64,000 nt of DNA from Pseudomonas asiatica (GTDB lineage Bacteria; Pseudomonadota; Gammaproteobacteria; Pseudomonadales; Pseudomonadaceae), in assembly GCF_040214835.1 (NCBI RefSeq), contig NZ_CP157874.1, positions 2,732,001-2,796,000 of the forward strand. Direction: 5' to 3'. This document shows, piece by piece, positions 53,324 through 61,066 of the stretch. The stretch's first letter is position 1, and each line of letters begins with the position of its first letter. The notes below the pieces were generated by a model. The model saw nothing but the letters and a program-made list of their open reading frames with translations, did not search any database and was not told the origin of the DNA. Made by a program: the position numbers and the translations under genes.

Positions 53324-53646
53324 CCCGACGCATTGCATTGGCCCCCCATCAGGTGCCGGAACGTGACGGCCGTGTGCTGTTGGCCTGCGAAGGGCGCAGC
53401 GTGGCGCTGTTCAACGTTGCCGACTCGCTCTATGCCATCGACGACAGCTGCCCGCACCAGGGCGCGTCGTTGTGCGGCGGGCGGCTGGAAGGCCGTGTCA
53501 TCCAGTGCTGCGCGCATGGCCTGCGCTTCGACCTGGCCAGCGGCTATCTGGTCAACTCCAGGGCCTTGAAGGTTGCCAGCTACCCGGTCGAGCAGCAGGG
53601 CGGGCAGGTCTACATCGTGTTTGACAGTGAGGAGGCGGGGCAATGA
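53320..53646 (+). CDS. Rieske-type [2Fe-2S] ferredoxin
   Basis: A 108-residue Rieske domain: CPHQGASLCGG (Cys44, His46) and CCAHGLRFDLASG (Cys63 or Cys64, His66) with 16 residues between the pairs. It has no membrane anchor, so it is a soluble electron carrier, probably for an oxygenase or reductase. It overlaps the DsbA gene by 4 bp and the YeiH gene by 4 bp, and belongs with operon 1. Confidence 0.9.
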   Translation: MTRRIALAPHQVPERDGRVLLACEGRSVALFNVADSLYAIDDSCPHQGASLCGGRLEGRVIQCCAHGLRFDLASGYLVNSRALKVASYPVEQQGGQVYIVFDSEEAGQ

Positions 53647-54656
53647 ATACACTGGCACTTGGCGCTACCCATCAGCGTATCCGCACCCTCGCCCCGGGGG
53701 TGGTGGTCAGCCTTGTCGTCGGCGCGGCCGCCAGTTTCCTCGGTGAGCATTACGCGGCCCCGGTCATGCTGTTTGCCTTGCTATTGGGGATGGCGCTGAA
53801 CTTTCTCGCGGTCGACGGCCCCTGCAAGGCCGGTATCGAGTTCACCGCCCGCACGGTACTGCGCCTGGGCGTGGCGCTGCTTGGCATGCGCATCACCCTG
53901 GACCAGATCGCCAGCCTGGGCTGGAAGCCCGTGGCCCTGGTCGTGACCCTGGTGGTGGTGACCATCCTGGTCTCGGTGGTGGTGGCCAAGGTGCTGGGGT
54001 TTTCACGGCTGTTCGGCATGCTCACCGGCGGTGCCACGGCCATTTGCGGTGCCTCGGCTGCGCTGGCGCTGGCAGCTGCCTTGCCACAGCACCCGCGCAA
54101 GGAGCATGCAACGCTGTTCACCGTGATCGGCGTGTCGGCGCTGTCGACCCTGGCGATGATCTTGTACCCGATGATTGCCCAGTGGCTGCACCTGTCCCCG
54201 GCGCAGGCCGGGGTCTTCCTCGGTGCGACCATCCACGACGTGGCGCAGGTGGTGGGAGCGGGCTACAGCATGTCTACCGAGACCGGCGACATCGCCACGG
54301 TGGTCAAGCTGATGCGGGTGGCCATGCTGTTGCCGGTCATTGTCTGCGCAGCCATGATCACCCGGCGCCAGGGCCTCGAGGCCGGTGGCCAGCGGCCGCC
54401 CTTGCTGCCATGGTTCGCGGTCGGCTTCCTGCTGCTGGCGTGCGTCAACAGCACAGGCTGGGTACCCACCACAGTGCAAGGCGGTATCAACGACCTGTCG
54501 CGTGGCTGCCTGGTGGTGGCGATCAGTGCCCTGGGCATGAAAACTCAACTCAAGTCGCTAGCCTCGGTCGGGGTGAAACCCATTGCGCTGATGGTGGGGG
54601 AGAGCGTGTTTCTTGTGCTTTTGGTGCTGGCGTTGATGCACTGGGGCCTTGCCTGA
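53643..54656 (+). CDS. YeiH-family putative sulfate/sulfite exporter
   Basis: A 337-residue membrane protein of the UPF0324/YeiH family with about ten helices. Characteristic blocks are GMALNF, RLGVALLGMRITLDQI, GGATAICGASAALALAAALP and GATIHDVAQVVGAGYS. Members are linked with sulfur anion export, for example during sulfonate breakdown. This supports, but does not prove, that operon 1 produces sulfite or sulfate. It is the last gene of the operon; a family B repeat follows at 54675. Confidence 0.88.
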   Translation: MNTLALGATHQRIRTLAPGVVVSLVVGAAASFLGEHYAAPVMLFALLLGMALNFLAVDGPCKAGIEFTARTVLRLGVALLGMRITLDQIASLGWKPVALVVTLVVVTILVSVVVAKVLGFSRLFGMLTGGATAICGASAALALAAALPQHPRKEHATLFTVIGVSALSTLAMILYPMIAQWLHLSPAQAGVFLGATIHDVAQVVGAGYSMSTETGDIATVVKLMRVAMLLPVIVCAAMITRRQGLEAGGQRPPLLPWFAVGFLLLACVNSTGWVPTTVQGGINDLSRGCLVVAISALGMKTQLKSLASVGVKPIALMVGESVFLVLLVLALMHWGLA

Positions 54657-54674
54657 CTGCTTGACGCGGTCGAT

Positions 54675-54792
54675 TGTAGGAGCGGCCTTGTGTCGCGAAA
54701 GGGCTGCGCAGCAGCCCCGGCAATATGGGCGTCTGCACTGAACCCCCGGGGCTGCTGCGCAGCCCTATCGCGACACAAGGCCGCTCCTACAC
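54675..54792. repeat. Family B inverted repeat after operon 1
   Basis: A near-perfect palindrome (arms of about 45 bp) between the converging YeiH and AraC genes, where it may act as a bidirectional transcription barrier. Confidence 0.88.
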
Positions 54793-54811
54793 GGGCCGTA
54801 CCAGGATCAAG

Positions 54812-55822
54812 CTAAAGCCCTTGATCAGCCCGCTGTGCCCGCCAACTGGCCGGCGGCATGCCGAACTGGGCGATGAACCAGCGGGTGAACGAGCTGGGCA
54901 TTGAATAACCCAGCATGTCGGCGATACGCCCCAGCGAATAGCCGGGGTTTTCCAGGTAGCGCATCACCAGGTCACGGCGCACGCTGTTGATCAGGTCCTT
55001 GAAGGTCAACCCGCTTTCTTCCAGGCGACGCTGCAGGGTGCGCACGTTCATGCCCTGAGTCTGTGCCACCTGCTCGATGGTGGCGCGGCCCATGGGCAGC
55101 AGCAGGTAAATGGTCTTGCGCAACTCCAGCTCCAGGGACGGCGTGCCGCCCGCCGGCAGGCTGTCCAGATAGCGCTGCGCCAGGCGCGCCATGGCCTCGT
55201 TGGCTTGCGGGCTGGCGCTGTCGAGGTCGGCGGCCGGGCAGACGATACCGTTGAACTCGCTGCCGAACACCAGCGTGCAGCCGAAAATGCGCCGGTGGGT
55301 GGCCAGGTCGGCGGGAGGCGCGTGAGTGAAGTTGGCGCTGATCGGGTGCCAATGCGCACCTAGCAGCGCCGCGCACAGGCGCATCATCACGCCGATCGCC
55401 AGCTCGGTGGCCTGGCGGCTGCAGGGCGCGCGTTCGTTGATCACCTCCTCACGGATGACCACGGTCTTGCCGGCTTCCTCGATATGAATGGCCAGGGCGT
55501 CATTGAGCAAGTGACGGTACTGCACGATCACCTGCAGCGCATCACGCAGGGTGCGTTGGTGGCTGAGCAGCAGGCTGATTTCGCCGAAGTCCGACAGTTG
55601 CCGCAACTCGGCCATGCGCAGGCCGAAACTTTCGCAACGGGTGGCGCTGGCGGAGGCCTCCAGCAAGGTGATGACGCTGGCAACCGGGATACGCCGGTTG
55701 GGGTCATCGAGCAACGCGGCGCTGAGGCCAACCTGTGCCAACAGTGCATGGGGATTGAGGCCCAGGTGGCGGGACACCTCAAGGTAATTGGTCAAGCTGG
55801 CGGCACGGACTAGGGCAGGCAT
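54812..55822 (-). CDS. AraC-family transcriptional activator with arabinose-binding-like domain
   Basis: A 336-residue regulator. The N-terminal 190 residues form an arabinose-binding/OruR-type sensor domain (NYLEVSRHLGLNPHALLAQVGLS, read in parts). The C-terminal AraC domain has two helix-turn-helices, QGMNVRTLQRRLEESGLTF and YSLGRIADMLGYSMPSSFTRWF. It lies between operons 1 and 2 and is divergent from operon 2. The matching 21-bp direct repeats before both operons make it their likely activator. Effector unknown. Confidence 0.9.
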   Translation of the reverse strand: MPALVRAASLTNYLEVSRHLGLNPHALLAQVGLSAALLDDPNRRIPVASVITLLEASASATRCESFGLRMAELRQLSDFGEISLLLSHQRTLRDALQVIVQYRHLLNDALAIHIEEAGKTVVIREEVINERAPCSRQATELAIGVMMRLCAALLGAHWHPISANFTHAPPADLATHRRIFGCTLVFGSEFNGIVCPAADLDSASPQANEAMARLAQRYLDSLPAGGTPSLELELRKTIYLLLPMGRATIEQVAQTQGMNVRTLQRRLEESGLTFKDLINSVRRDLVMRYLENPGYSLGRIADMLGYSMPSSFTRWFIAQFGMPPASWRAQRADQGL

Positions 55823-55929
55823 CTTTGGTTGTTTTCCATGCGGTTTCTTGTTGTTGGGTATGCCGACATGCGTTTTGTGTTTATAGCCTGCGTGTCATGA
55901 ATTGAAAAGCAAAGCCCTGTCTTGGCCAT

Positions 55930-55967
55930 TGTCATCAAATGAAAAGCCCCTGACGCCCAATGTGAAG
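55930..55967 (+). promoter_or_regulatory. AraC-type direct-repeat operator of operon 2 (with -10 at 55988)
   Basis: TGTCATCAAATGAAAAG (55930) and TGACGCCCAATGTGAAG (55951) are direct repeats 21 bp apart. A -10-like TACTGT is at 55988-55993, again 37 bp after the second repeat start. The first repeat agrees with the 48098 copy in its first 16 bases. It lies between the AraC gene and the operon it probably activates. Confidence 0.75.
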
Positions 55968-56028
55968 CACCCGGTGGGTGGGCTGTTTACTGTGAACCTC
56001 AAGAGCTACACCGCACACGAGGTTCACC

Positions 56029-56607
56029 GTGGAAAAACTGCAAACCACTGCCACCGTGCTGATCGTCCCCGGCCTGCGCGACCATGTCGCCGAACACTGG
56101 CAGACCCTGCTCGCAGGCCGCCTGGCCAAGGTGCGCAGCGTACCGCCGCTGCAAGTCGACGGCCTGAGCTGCACGGCCCGGGTCGAGGCGATCCAGCGCG
56201 AACTGGACCAGATCGATGGTGAAGTGATCCTGGTAGCGCACAGCGCAGGCGTGCTGATGGTCGCCCACTGGGCGGCGCGCTACCGGCGGCCGATCAAGGG
56301 TGCATTGCTGGCGGCGCCGCCCGACCTGAACGCGCCATGGCCGGCCCACTACCCAAGCCCGGCCAGCCTGGCCGAGCACGGCTGGTCGCCATTGCCCCAG
56401 CAGCCGCTGCCGTTCCCCAGCATTGTCGCGGCCAGCAGCAACGACCACCTGGCCAGCTTTGCCGCAGCCAGCGCCCTGGCCCGAGGCTGGGGTAGCGAAC
56501 TGGTCGGACTGGGGGCCGTCGGCCACCTCAACCCGGCCTCCGGCTTCGGCCCCTGGCCGCAGGCCGAGGCGTTCATCCAGCGACTGGACCAGCCCAACCT
56601 GCAATAG
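56029..56607 (+). CDS. Small alpha/beta hydrolase, RBBP9/YdeN family
   Basis: A 192-residue hydrolase starting at GTG 56029 after a GAGG site. VLIVPGLRDHVAEHWQTLLAG opens the fold, the nucleophile elbow is VAHSAGVLMVAHWA, and the terminal histidine is in GHLNPASGFG, as in the RBBP9/YdeN group of serine hydrolases. It is first in operon 2 and could cleave an ester at the start of the pathway. It has no signal peptide, so it acts in the cytoplasm. Confidence 0.88.
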   Translation: MEKLQTTATVLIVPGLRDHVAEHWQTLLAGRLAKVRSVPPLQVDGLSCTARVEAIQRELDQIDGEVILVAHSAGVLMVAHWAARYRRPIKGALLAAPPDLNAPWPAHYPSPASLAEHGWSPLPQQPLPFPSIVAASSNDHLASFAAASALARGWGSELVGLGAVGHLNPASGFGPWPQAEAFIQRLDQPNLQ

Positions 56608-56653
56608 CGCATGGACGCCCCAGCCACGCTCGCAAAAGACGGGCGGCGAAAAA

Positions 56654-56664
56654 AACAATAACAA
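56654..56664 (+). promoter_or_regulatory. Hfq/Crc catabolite-activity motif before the DUF1302 gene
   Basis: AACAATAACAA is an extended AAnAAnAAnAA motif, about 17 bp before the ATG and just upstream of the GTGGAG ribosome site. The same word precedes the BKACE gene. It would allow catabolite repression by Hfq-Crc. Confidence 0.62.
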
Positions 56665-56681
56665 TACGTGGAGCCATCGTA

Positions 56682-58637
56682 ATGCCAGAACACCGCATTC
56701 ACCGTGCTGTGAAACCACAGCGCTGCCTGCTCGCCTGCGCCATCGGCCTGCTCACGCTGCCCGCCGCCCAGGCGTTCGAAGTCGATACCGGAAATGAAAA
56801 CTGGGCCGTGCGCTTCGACAACACCGTCAAGTACAACTACGGCGTACGCACCGAAAGCGCCGACAAGCGCATGTTGGGCACGCCCAACAGCAACGACGGT
56901 GACTACAACTTCCGCAAGGCCGGCACCAACATCACCAACCGGGTCGACCTGCTGACCGAACTGGATGTGGTCTACCAGGGCAACACCGGGTTCCGCGTCA
57001 GCACCGCCAGCTGGTACGACAAGGCCTATGACAACACCGGCTCCAATAGCAACCCGTTCGTCAACGGCAACGGTGACCAGTCCGGCATCAACCCCAGCCT
57101 CAATGGCCTGCCCGGCACCGGTGTGCCGTTGGGCAGCCCGCACCTGAGCAACTACGCCCAGCGTTACTACAGCGGCCCGTCCGGTGAAGTGCTGGATGCC
57201 TTCGTGTTCTTCAGCCGTGAAGTCGGCGAGGCTTCGCAGGTCAGCGCCAAGCTGGGCCAGCACAACCTGTTCTGGGGTGAAACCCTGCTCAACCCGGTGC
57301 ACTCGCTGAGCTACGGCCAGTCGGGCCTGGACCTGGCCAAGCTGGCCGCCTCGCCGGGCACCGAGGCCAAGGAGCTGTTCGTGCCGCGCAACCAGCTGTC
57401 GACCTCGTTCCTGGTCAATTCCGAACTGACTCTGGGCGCCCAGTACTTCTTCGACTGGGACGCCGCCCGCCTGCCCGAAGCCGGTACCTACTATGGCGGC
57501 TCGGACGTGGTAGGCGAGGGCGCCCAAAGCTTCCTGCTCGGCCACACCGGCACCCCCGGGCTGATCCCGGTGCGCGGTGCGCTGACCACCATCCGCCGTG
57601 GCCATGACCTGAACCCGGGCAAGAGCGGCGACTGGGGCATCATGGCCAAGTGGTCGCCCGAGTGGCTGGGCGGCACCCTCGGCTTCTACTACCGCAAGAC
57701 CTCCGAGATCCTCCCGCAGGCCTGGCTCGACGCGCGCGGCATGACCGTCGCCAATGGCCCGTTCGGCAACCCGCCGGGCAGCCGTCAAGGTGCAGTCGGC
57801 AACCTGTACAACTCGCTGCAAAGCACTACCTACCAGTTCGCCTATTCCGACGACATCGACATCTATGGCCTGAGCCTGTCCAAGGATGTGGGCGGCATCA
57901 GTGTCGGCAGTGACCTCAACATTCGCCACAACATGCCGCTGGCGAGCATCCCGGCAATCGTCAGCGCCCCCGGCCAGGGTGGCCTGGGCGGCGGCTTCGG
58001 CCTGCTGCCGGCACGCCTGCCCAGCAGTGGGGTGATCTACGACGTGCCCAAGGATGGCGACGGCCTGAGCGCCACCGGCGACACCCTGCACTGGACCTTG
58101 AACGGCCTGATGACCATTGGCGATACGCCGCTGTTCGATTCGGCAACCCTGCTTGGCGAGCTGTTCTACAGCAACCTGCTCAAGCTCGATAGCCACAACG
58201 AGGCCTTGTACAAGGGCAAGAGCAGCTACCGCGGCATCGACAAGGCCACCCGCGACAACTGGGGCATCGCCGTCAACTTCACCCCTACCTGGTACCAGGT
58301 GCTGCCTGGCATGGACCTGAGCATGCCGCTGTCGGTCAACGTCGGCCTCGACGGCGTGTCGCCGGTGCAGGGCGGTGGCGCCGAGAACACCGGCAACTAT
58401 GCGGTGGGCGTGAGCGCCGCGATCTACAACCAGTACTTCGTCGACCTCAAGTACGTCGACAGTTTCGGTGAGACCAAGGCCTGCAAGGACGGCCAGACCG
58501 ACGGCAGCACCCCCAACGCCCTGGACGGCGAACAGGATTACACCTGCTACGGCGGCGGCTACGCCTCCTTCTCCGGCGGTGGTGCCACCACCGAGGACCG
58601 TGGCGCCCTGTACCTGACCGTCAAGACGACCTTCTGA
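56682..58637 (+). CDS. DUF1302 outer-membrane beta-barrel protein
   Basis: A 651-residue protein with a signal peptide (cleavage near AQA-FE, residue 31). The mature part is rich in alternating beta strands with aromatic and Gly residues (RFDNTVKYNYGVR, VSTASWYDKAYDN) and ends in Phe (LYLTVKTTF), the hallmark of an outer-membrane beta barrel. DUF1302 genes usually sit with DUF1329 and MMPL genes, as here. Role is inferred as a channel or receptor for a hydrophobic substrate. Confidence 0.88.
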   Translation: MPEHRIHRAVKPQRCLLACAIGLLTLPAAQAFEVDTGNENWAVRFDNTVKYNYGVRTESADKRMLGTPNSNDGDYNFRKAGTNITNRVDLLTELDVVYQGNTGFRVSTASWYDKAYDNTGSNSNPFVNGNGDQSGINPSLNGLPGTGVPLGSPHLSNYAQRYYSGPSGEVLDAFVFFSREVGEASQVSAKLGQHNLFWGETLLNPVHSLSYGQSGLDLAKLAASPGTEAKELFVPRNQLSTSFLVNSELTLGAQYFFDWDAARLPEAGTYYGGSDVVGEGAQSFLLGHTGTPGLIPVRGALTTIRRGHDLNPGKSGDWGIMAKWSPEWLGGTLGFYYRKTSEILPQAWLDARGMTVANGPFGNPPGSRQGAVGNLYNSLQSTTYQFAYSDDIDIYGLSLSKDVGGISVGSDLNIRHNMPLASIPAIVSAPGQGGLGGGFGLLPARLPSSGVIYDVPKDGDGLSATGDTLHWTLNGLMTIGDTPLFDSATLLGELFYSNLLKLDSHNEALYKGKSSYRGIDKATRDNWGIAVNFTPTWYQVLPGMDLSMPLSVNVGLDGVSPVQGGGAENTGNYAVGVSAAIYNQYFVDLKYVDSFGETKACKDGQTDGSTPNALDGEQDYTCYGGGYASFSGGGATTEDRGALYLTVKTTF

Positions 58638-58675
58638 GTCATGTTTCCTACAGCCTACACAGGAAGACAACCATC

Positions 58676-60034
58676 ATGAATTTCGTACGTACCCTGCTGG
58701 CCTCGTGCCTGTCACTGGCCGCCCTGAACGCTGCCCAGGCCGCCGTTTCCACTGATCAGGCCGCGCGCCTGGGCACCAGCCTGACCGTCATCGGCGCGGA
58801 AAAGGCCGGCAACGCCGATGGCTCGATCCCGGCCTACCAGGGCGGCCTGCTGACGCCGCCAGCCAGCTACCAGAGCGGCGCCAGCATGCGCCCCGACCCG
58901 TTCGCCAGCGACAAGCCGCTGCTGGTGATCGATGGCAAGAACGCCGAGCAGTACAAGGACCAACTGACCGCCACCACCCTGGAACTGCTCAAGCGCTACC
59001 CCAGCTACCGCGTCGATGTGTACCCGACCCACCGTAGCGTGGCGCTGCCGCAAGCGGTACTCGACAACACCCGCAAGAACGCCACTGCCGCCAACAGCAA
59101 GGAGGGCGGCACTGCGGTAGACAACGTGCTGCCGGGCATCCCGTTCCCCATTCCGCAGAACGGCGCCGAGGCCATGTGGAACTTCCTGCTGCGCTATCAG
59201 GGCGTGAGCATGACTGCCAAGTACGACTCGTGGAACGTCGACGCTGCTGGCAAGCCATCGCTGTCGACCACCGGCCAGGCCAATATCAGCTACCCGATCT
59301 ACGAAGACATGGCCAAGCCGATCGGCGCCAAGGACACCTACTACCAGATGAAGCTGGTATACACCGGGCCCGCACGCCGTGCCGGCGAAGCGATGATGCT
59401 GCGCGATGCCGCCAACCCGCTGGTGCAGCCACGCAGCGCCTGGCAGTACCTGCCGGGCCAGCGCCGGGTCAAGCTGGCGCCGAACCTGGCCTACGACACG
59501 CCCAACCCGGGCACCTCCGGTTCGGGTACCTACGATGACGTGTTCGTCTTCAACGGTGCGCTGGACCGCTACGACTGGACCTTGGTCGGCAAGCAGGAAA
59601 TGTACGTGCCGTACAACACCTACCAGCTGACCTACAACACCGACGTCAAGCAGGTGATCACCCCCAACCACCTGGCGCCGCAGTTCGTGCGCTGGGAGAA
59701 GCACCGGGTGTGGGTGGTGGAAGGCAAGCTCAAGGACGGGGCGCGCCATATCTACCACAAGCGCCGCTTCTACCTCGACGAAGACAGCTGGATCGCCCTG
59801 GCCTCGGACCAGTACGACGCCCGTGGCCAGCTGTACCGCGGCTCGTTCGCCTTCCTCACCCAGAGCTATGACAAGCAGACCCCGGACGCCACGCCGTTCA
59901 TGATCTACGACCTGATCGGCGGCACCTACAACCTCAATGGCGTGGTCGGTGCCTACGGCGGCATCCGCTACATCGACCCGCTGTCGAAAACCCAGTGGTC
60001 GCCCGAGTCGCTGGCCGGCAACGGCATTCGCTGA
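58676..60034 (+). CDS. DUF1329 (LolB/LolA-like) periplasmic protein
   Basis: A 452-residue exported protein with a signal peptide ending near AQA-AV (residue 23). It contains GIPFPIPQNGAEAMWNFLLRY and RRFYLDEDSWIALASDQYD, typical of DUF1329. The family has a LolA/B-like half-barrel fold, suited to carrying a lipid or hydrophobic compound between the membranes. It is 38 bp after the DUF1302 gene and before the propeller gene. No lipobox, so it is soluble in the periplasm. Confidence 0.9.
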   Translation: MNFVRTLLASCLSLAALNAAQAAVSTDQAARLGTSLTVIGAEKAGNADGSIPAYQGGLLTPPASYQSGASMRPDPFASDKPLLVIDGKNAEQYKDQLTATTLELLKRYPSYRVDVYPTHRSVALPQAVLDNTRKNATAANSKEGGTAVDNVLPGIPFPIPQNGAEAMWNFLLRYQGVSMTAKYDSWNVDAAGKPSLSTTGQANISYPIYEDMAKPIGAKDTYYQMKLVYTGPARRAGEAMMLRDAANPLVQPRSAWQYLPGQRRVKLAPNLAYDTPNPGTSGSGTYDDVFVFNGALDRYDWTLVGKQEMYVPYNTYQLTYNTDVKQVITPNHLAPQFVRWEKHRVWVVEGKLKDGARHIYHKRRFYLDEDSWIALASDQYDARGQLYRGSFAFLTQSYDKQTPDATPFMIYDLIGGTYNLNGVVGAYGGIRYIDPLSKTQWSPESLAGNGIR

Positions 60035-60055
60035 ACGCACGGAGCAGAGGTGGCA

Positions 60056-61051
60056 ATGTCTGTCTTCAAACGATGCAGCGCGGTAGTTCTGGCTTTGGCC
60101 GCGCTGCAGGGCGCGGCCCAGGCTGCGCCCTTCACCGATGTGCTGGACCTGCCCGCCATGCCCAGCGCCCTGGTCGCCAGCAGCGCCTTGCGCGATGTAA
60201 CCCTGGCCGGCCAGCGCCTGGTCGCGGTGGGCCCGCGCGGGCACATCCTGTACTCCGATGACCACGGCGCGCACTGGCAGCAGGCCCAGGTACCGGTCAG
60301 CGCCGACCTTAATGCCGTGAGCTTCGCCACGCCCGAGCTGGGCTGGGCGGTTGGCCACGATGGCGTGGTGCTGCACAGCCGTGATGGCGGCGTGCACTGG
60401 CAGAAGCAGCTGGATGGCCGGGCGCTGGCCGAACAACTGCCGGGCACGGGTAGCGACAATGCCTTGCTCGACGTGTGGTTCGGCGATGCCCGCAATGGCT
60501 ATGCGGTCGGCGTGTTCAACCTGCTGTTGCGCACCGTTGACGGCGGCGAGCACTGGCAGCCCTGGCTCGACCACAGCGATAACCCGCAAGGCCTGCACCT
60601 GACCAGCCTGGCCGCGGTGGGTGACGAGCTGTACATCACCGGCGAGCAAGGCCTGTTGCTGAAGCAGGACGGTGAGCGCTTCAGCCGTGTCGAGACACCC
60701 TACGCCGGCACACTGTTCGGTGCTGTCGGCAAGCCTGGCGTACTGCTGGTCTACGGCCTGCGTGGGCATGCCTACCGCAGCACCGATGGCGGCCGGCAAT
60801 GGCAACCGGTCAGCACGGGTGTGAACACCAGCCTCACCGCCGCCGGTGTCGACCGTGACGGCCAGCTGTGGCTGGCCAGCCAGGCTGGCGACCTGCTGCT
60901 CAGCCGGGATGATGGCGCCAGCTTCAGCCCGGTGCCGCAAAGCGCCCGTGGCCCGGTGACCGCGCTCGCCACCGATACCGGCAACGGCCTGGTATTGGTG
61001 GGCGAGCGGGGCGTGCGCAACCAGGCCGGTAACCCCACGCTGCACCCATAA
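60056..61051 (+). CDS. YCF48/BNR-type beta-propeller exported protein
   Basis: A 331-residue protein with a signal peptide (cleavage near AQA-AP). The start is ATG 60056 after AGAGG; a GTG at 60050 is the alternative. It has repeated propeller blades: ILYSDDHGAHWQQAQVP, LHSRDGGVHWQKQL, RTVDGGEHWQPW, STDGGRQWQPV and LSRDDGASFSPV, the sialidase Asp-box and YCF48 motif. In DUF1302/DUF1329/MMPL clusters this protein is a constant member, likely a periplasmic assembly or scaffold factor. Confidence 0.88.
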   Translation: MSVFKRCSAVVLALAALQGAAQAAPFTDVLDLPAMPSALVASSALRDVTLAGQRLVAVGPRGHILYSDDHGAHWQQAQVPVSADLNAVSFATPELGWAVGHDGVVLHSRDGGVHWQKQLDGRALAEQLPGTGSDNALLDVWFGDARNGYAVGVFNLLLRTVDGGEHWQPWLDHSDNPQGLHLTSLAAVGDELYITGEQGLLLKQDGERFSRVETPYAGTLFGAVGKPGVLLVYGLRGHAYRSTDGGRQWQPVSTGVNTSLTAAGVDRDGQLWLASQAGDLLLSRDDGASFSPVPQSARGPVTALATDTGNGLVLVGERGVRNQAGNPTLHP

Positions 61052-61066
61052 CAAGAGAAGACCCTG

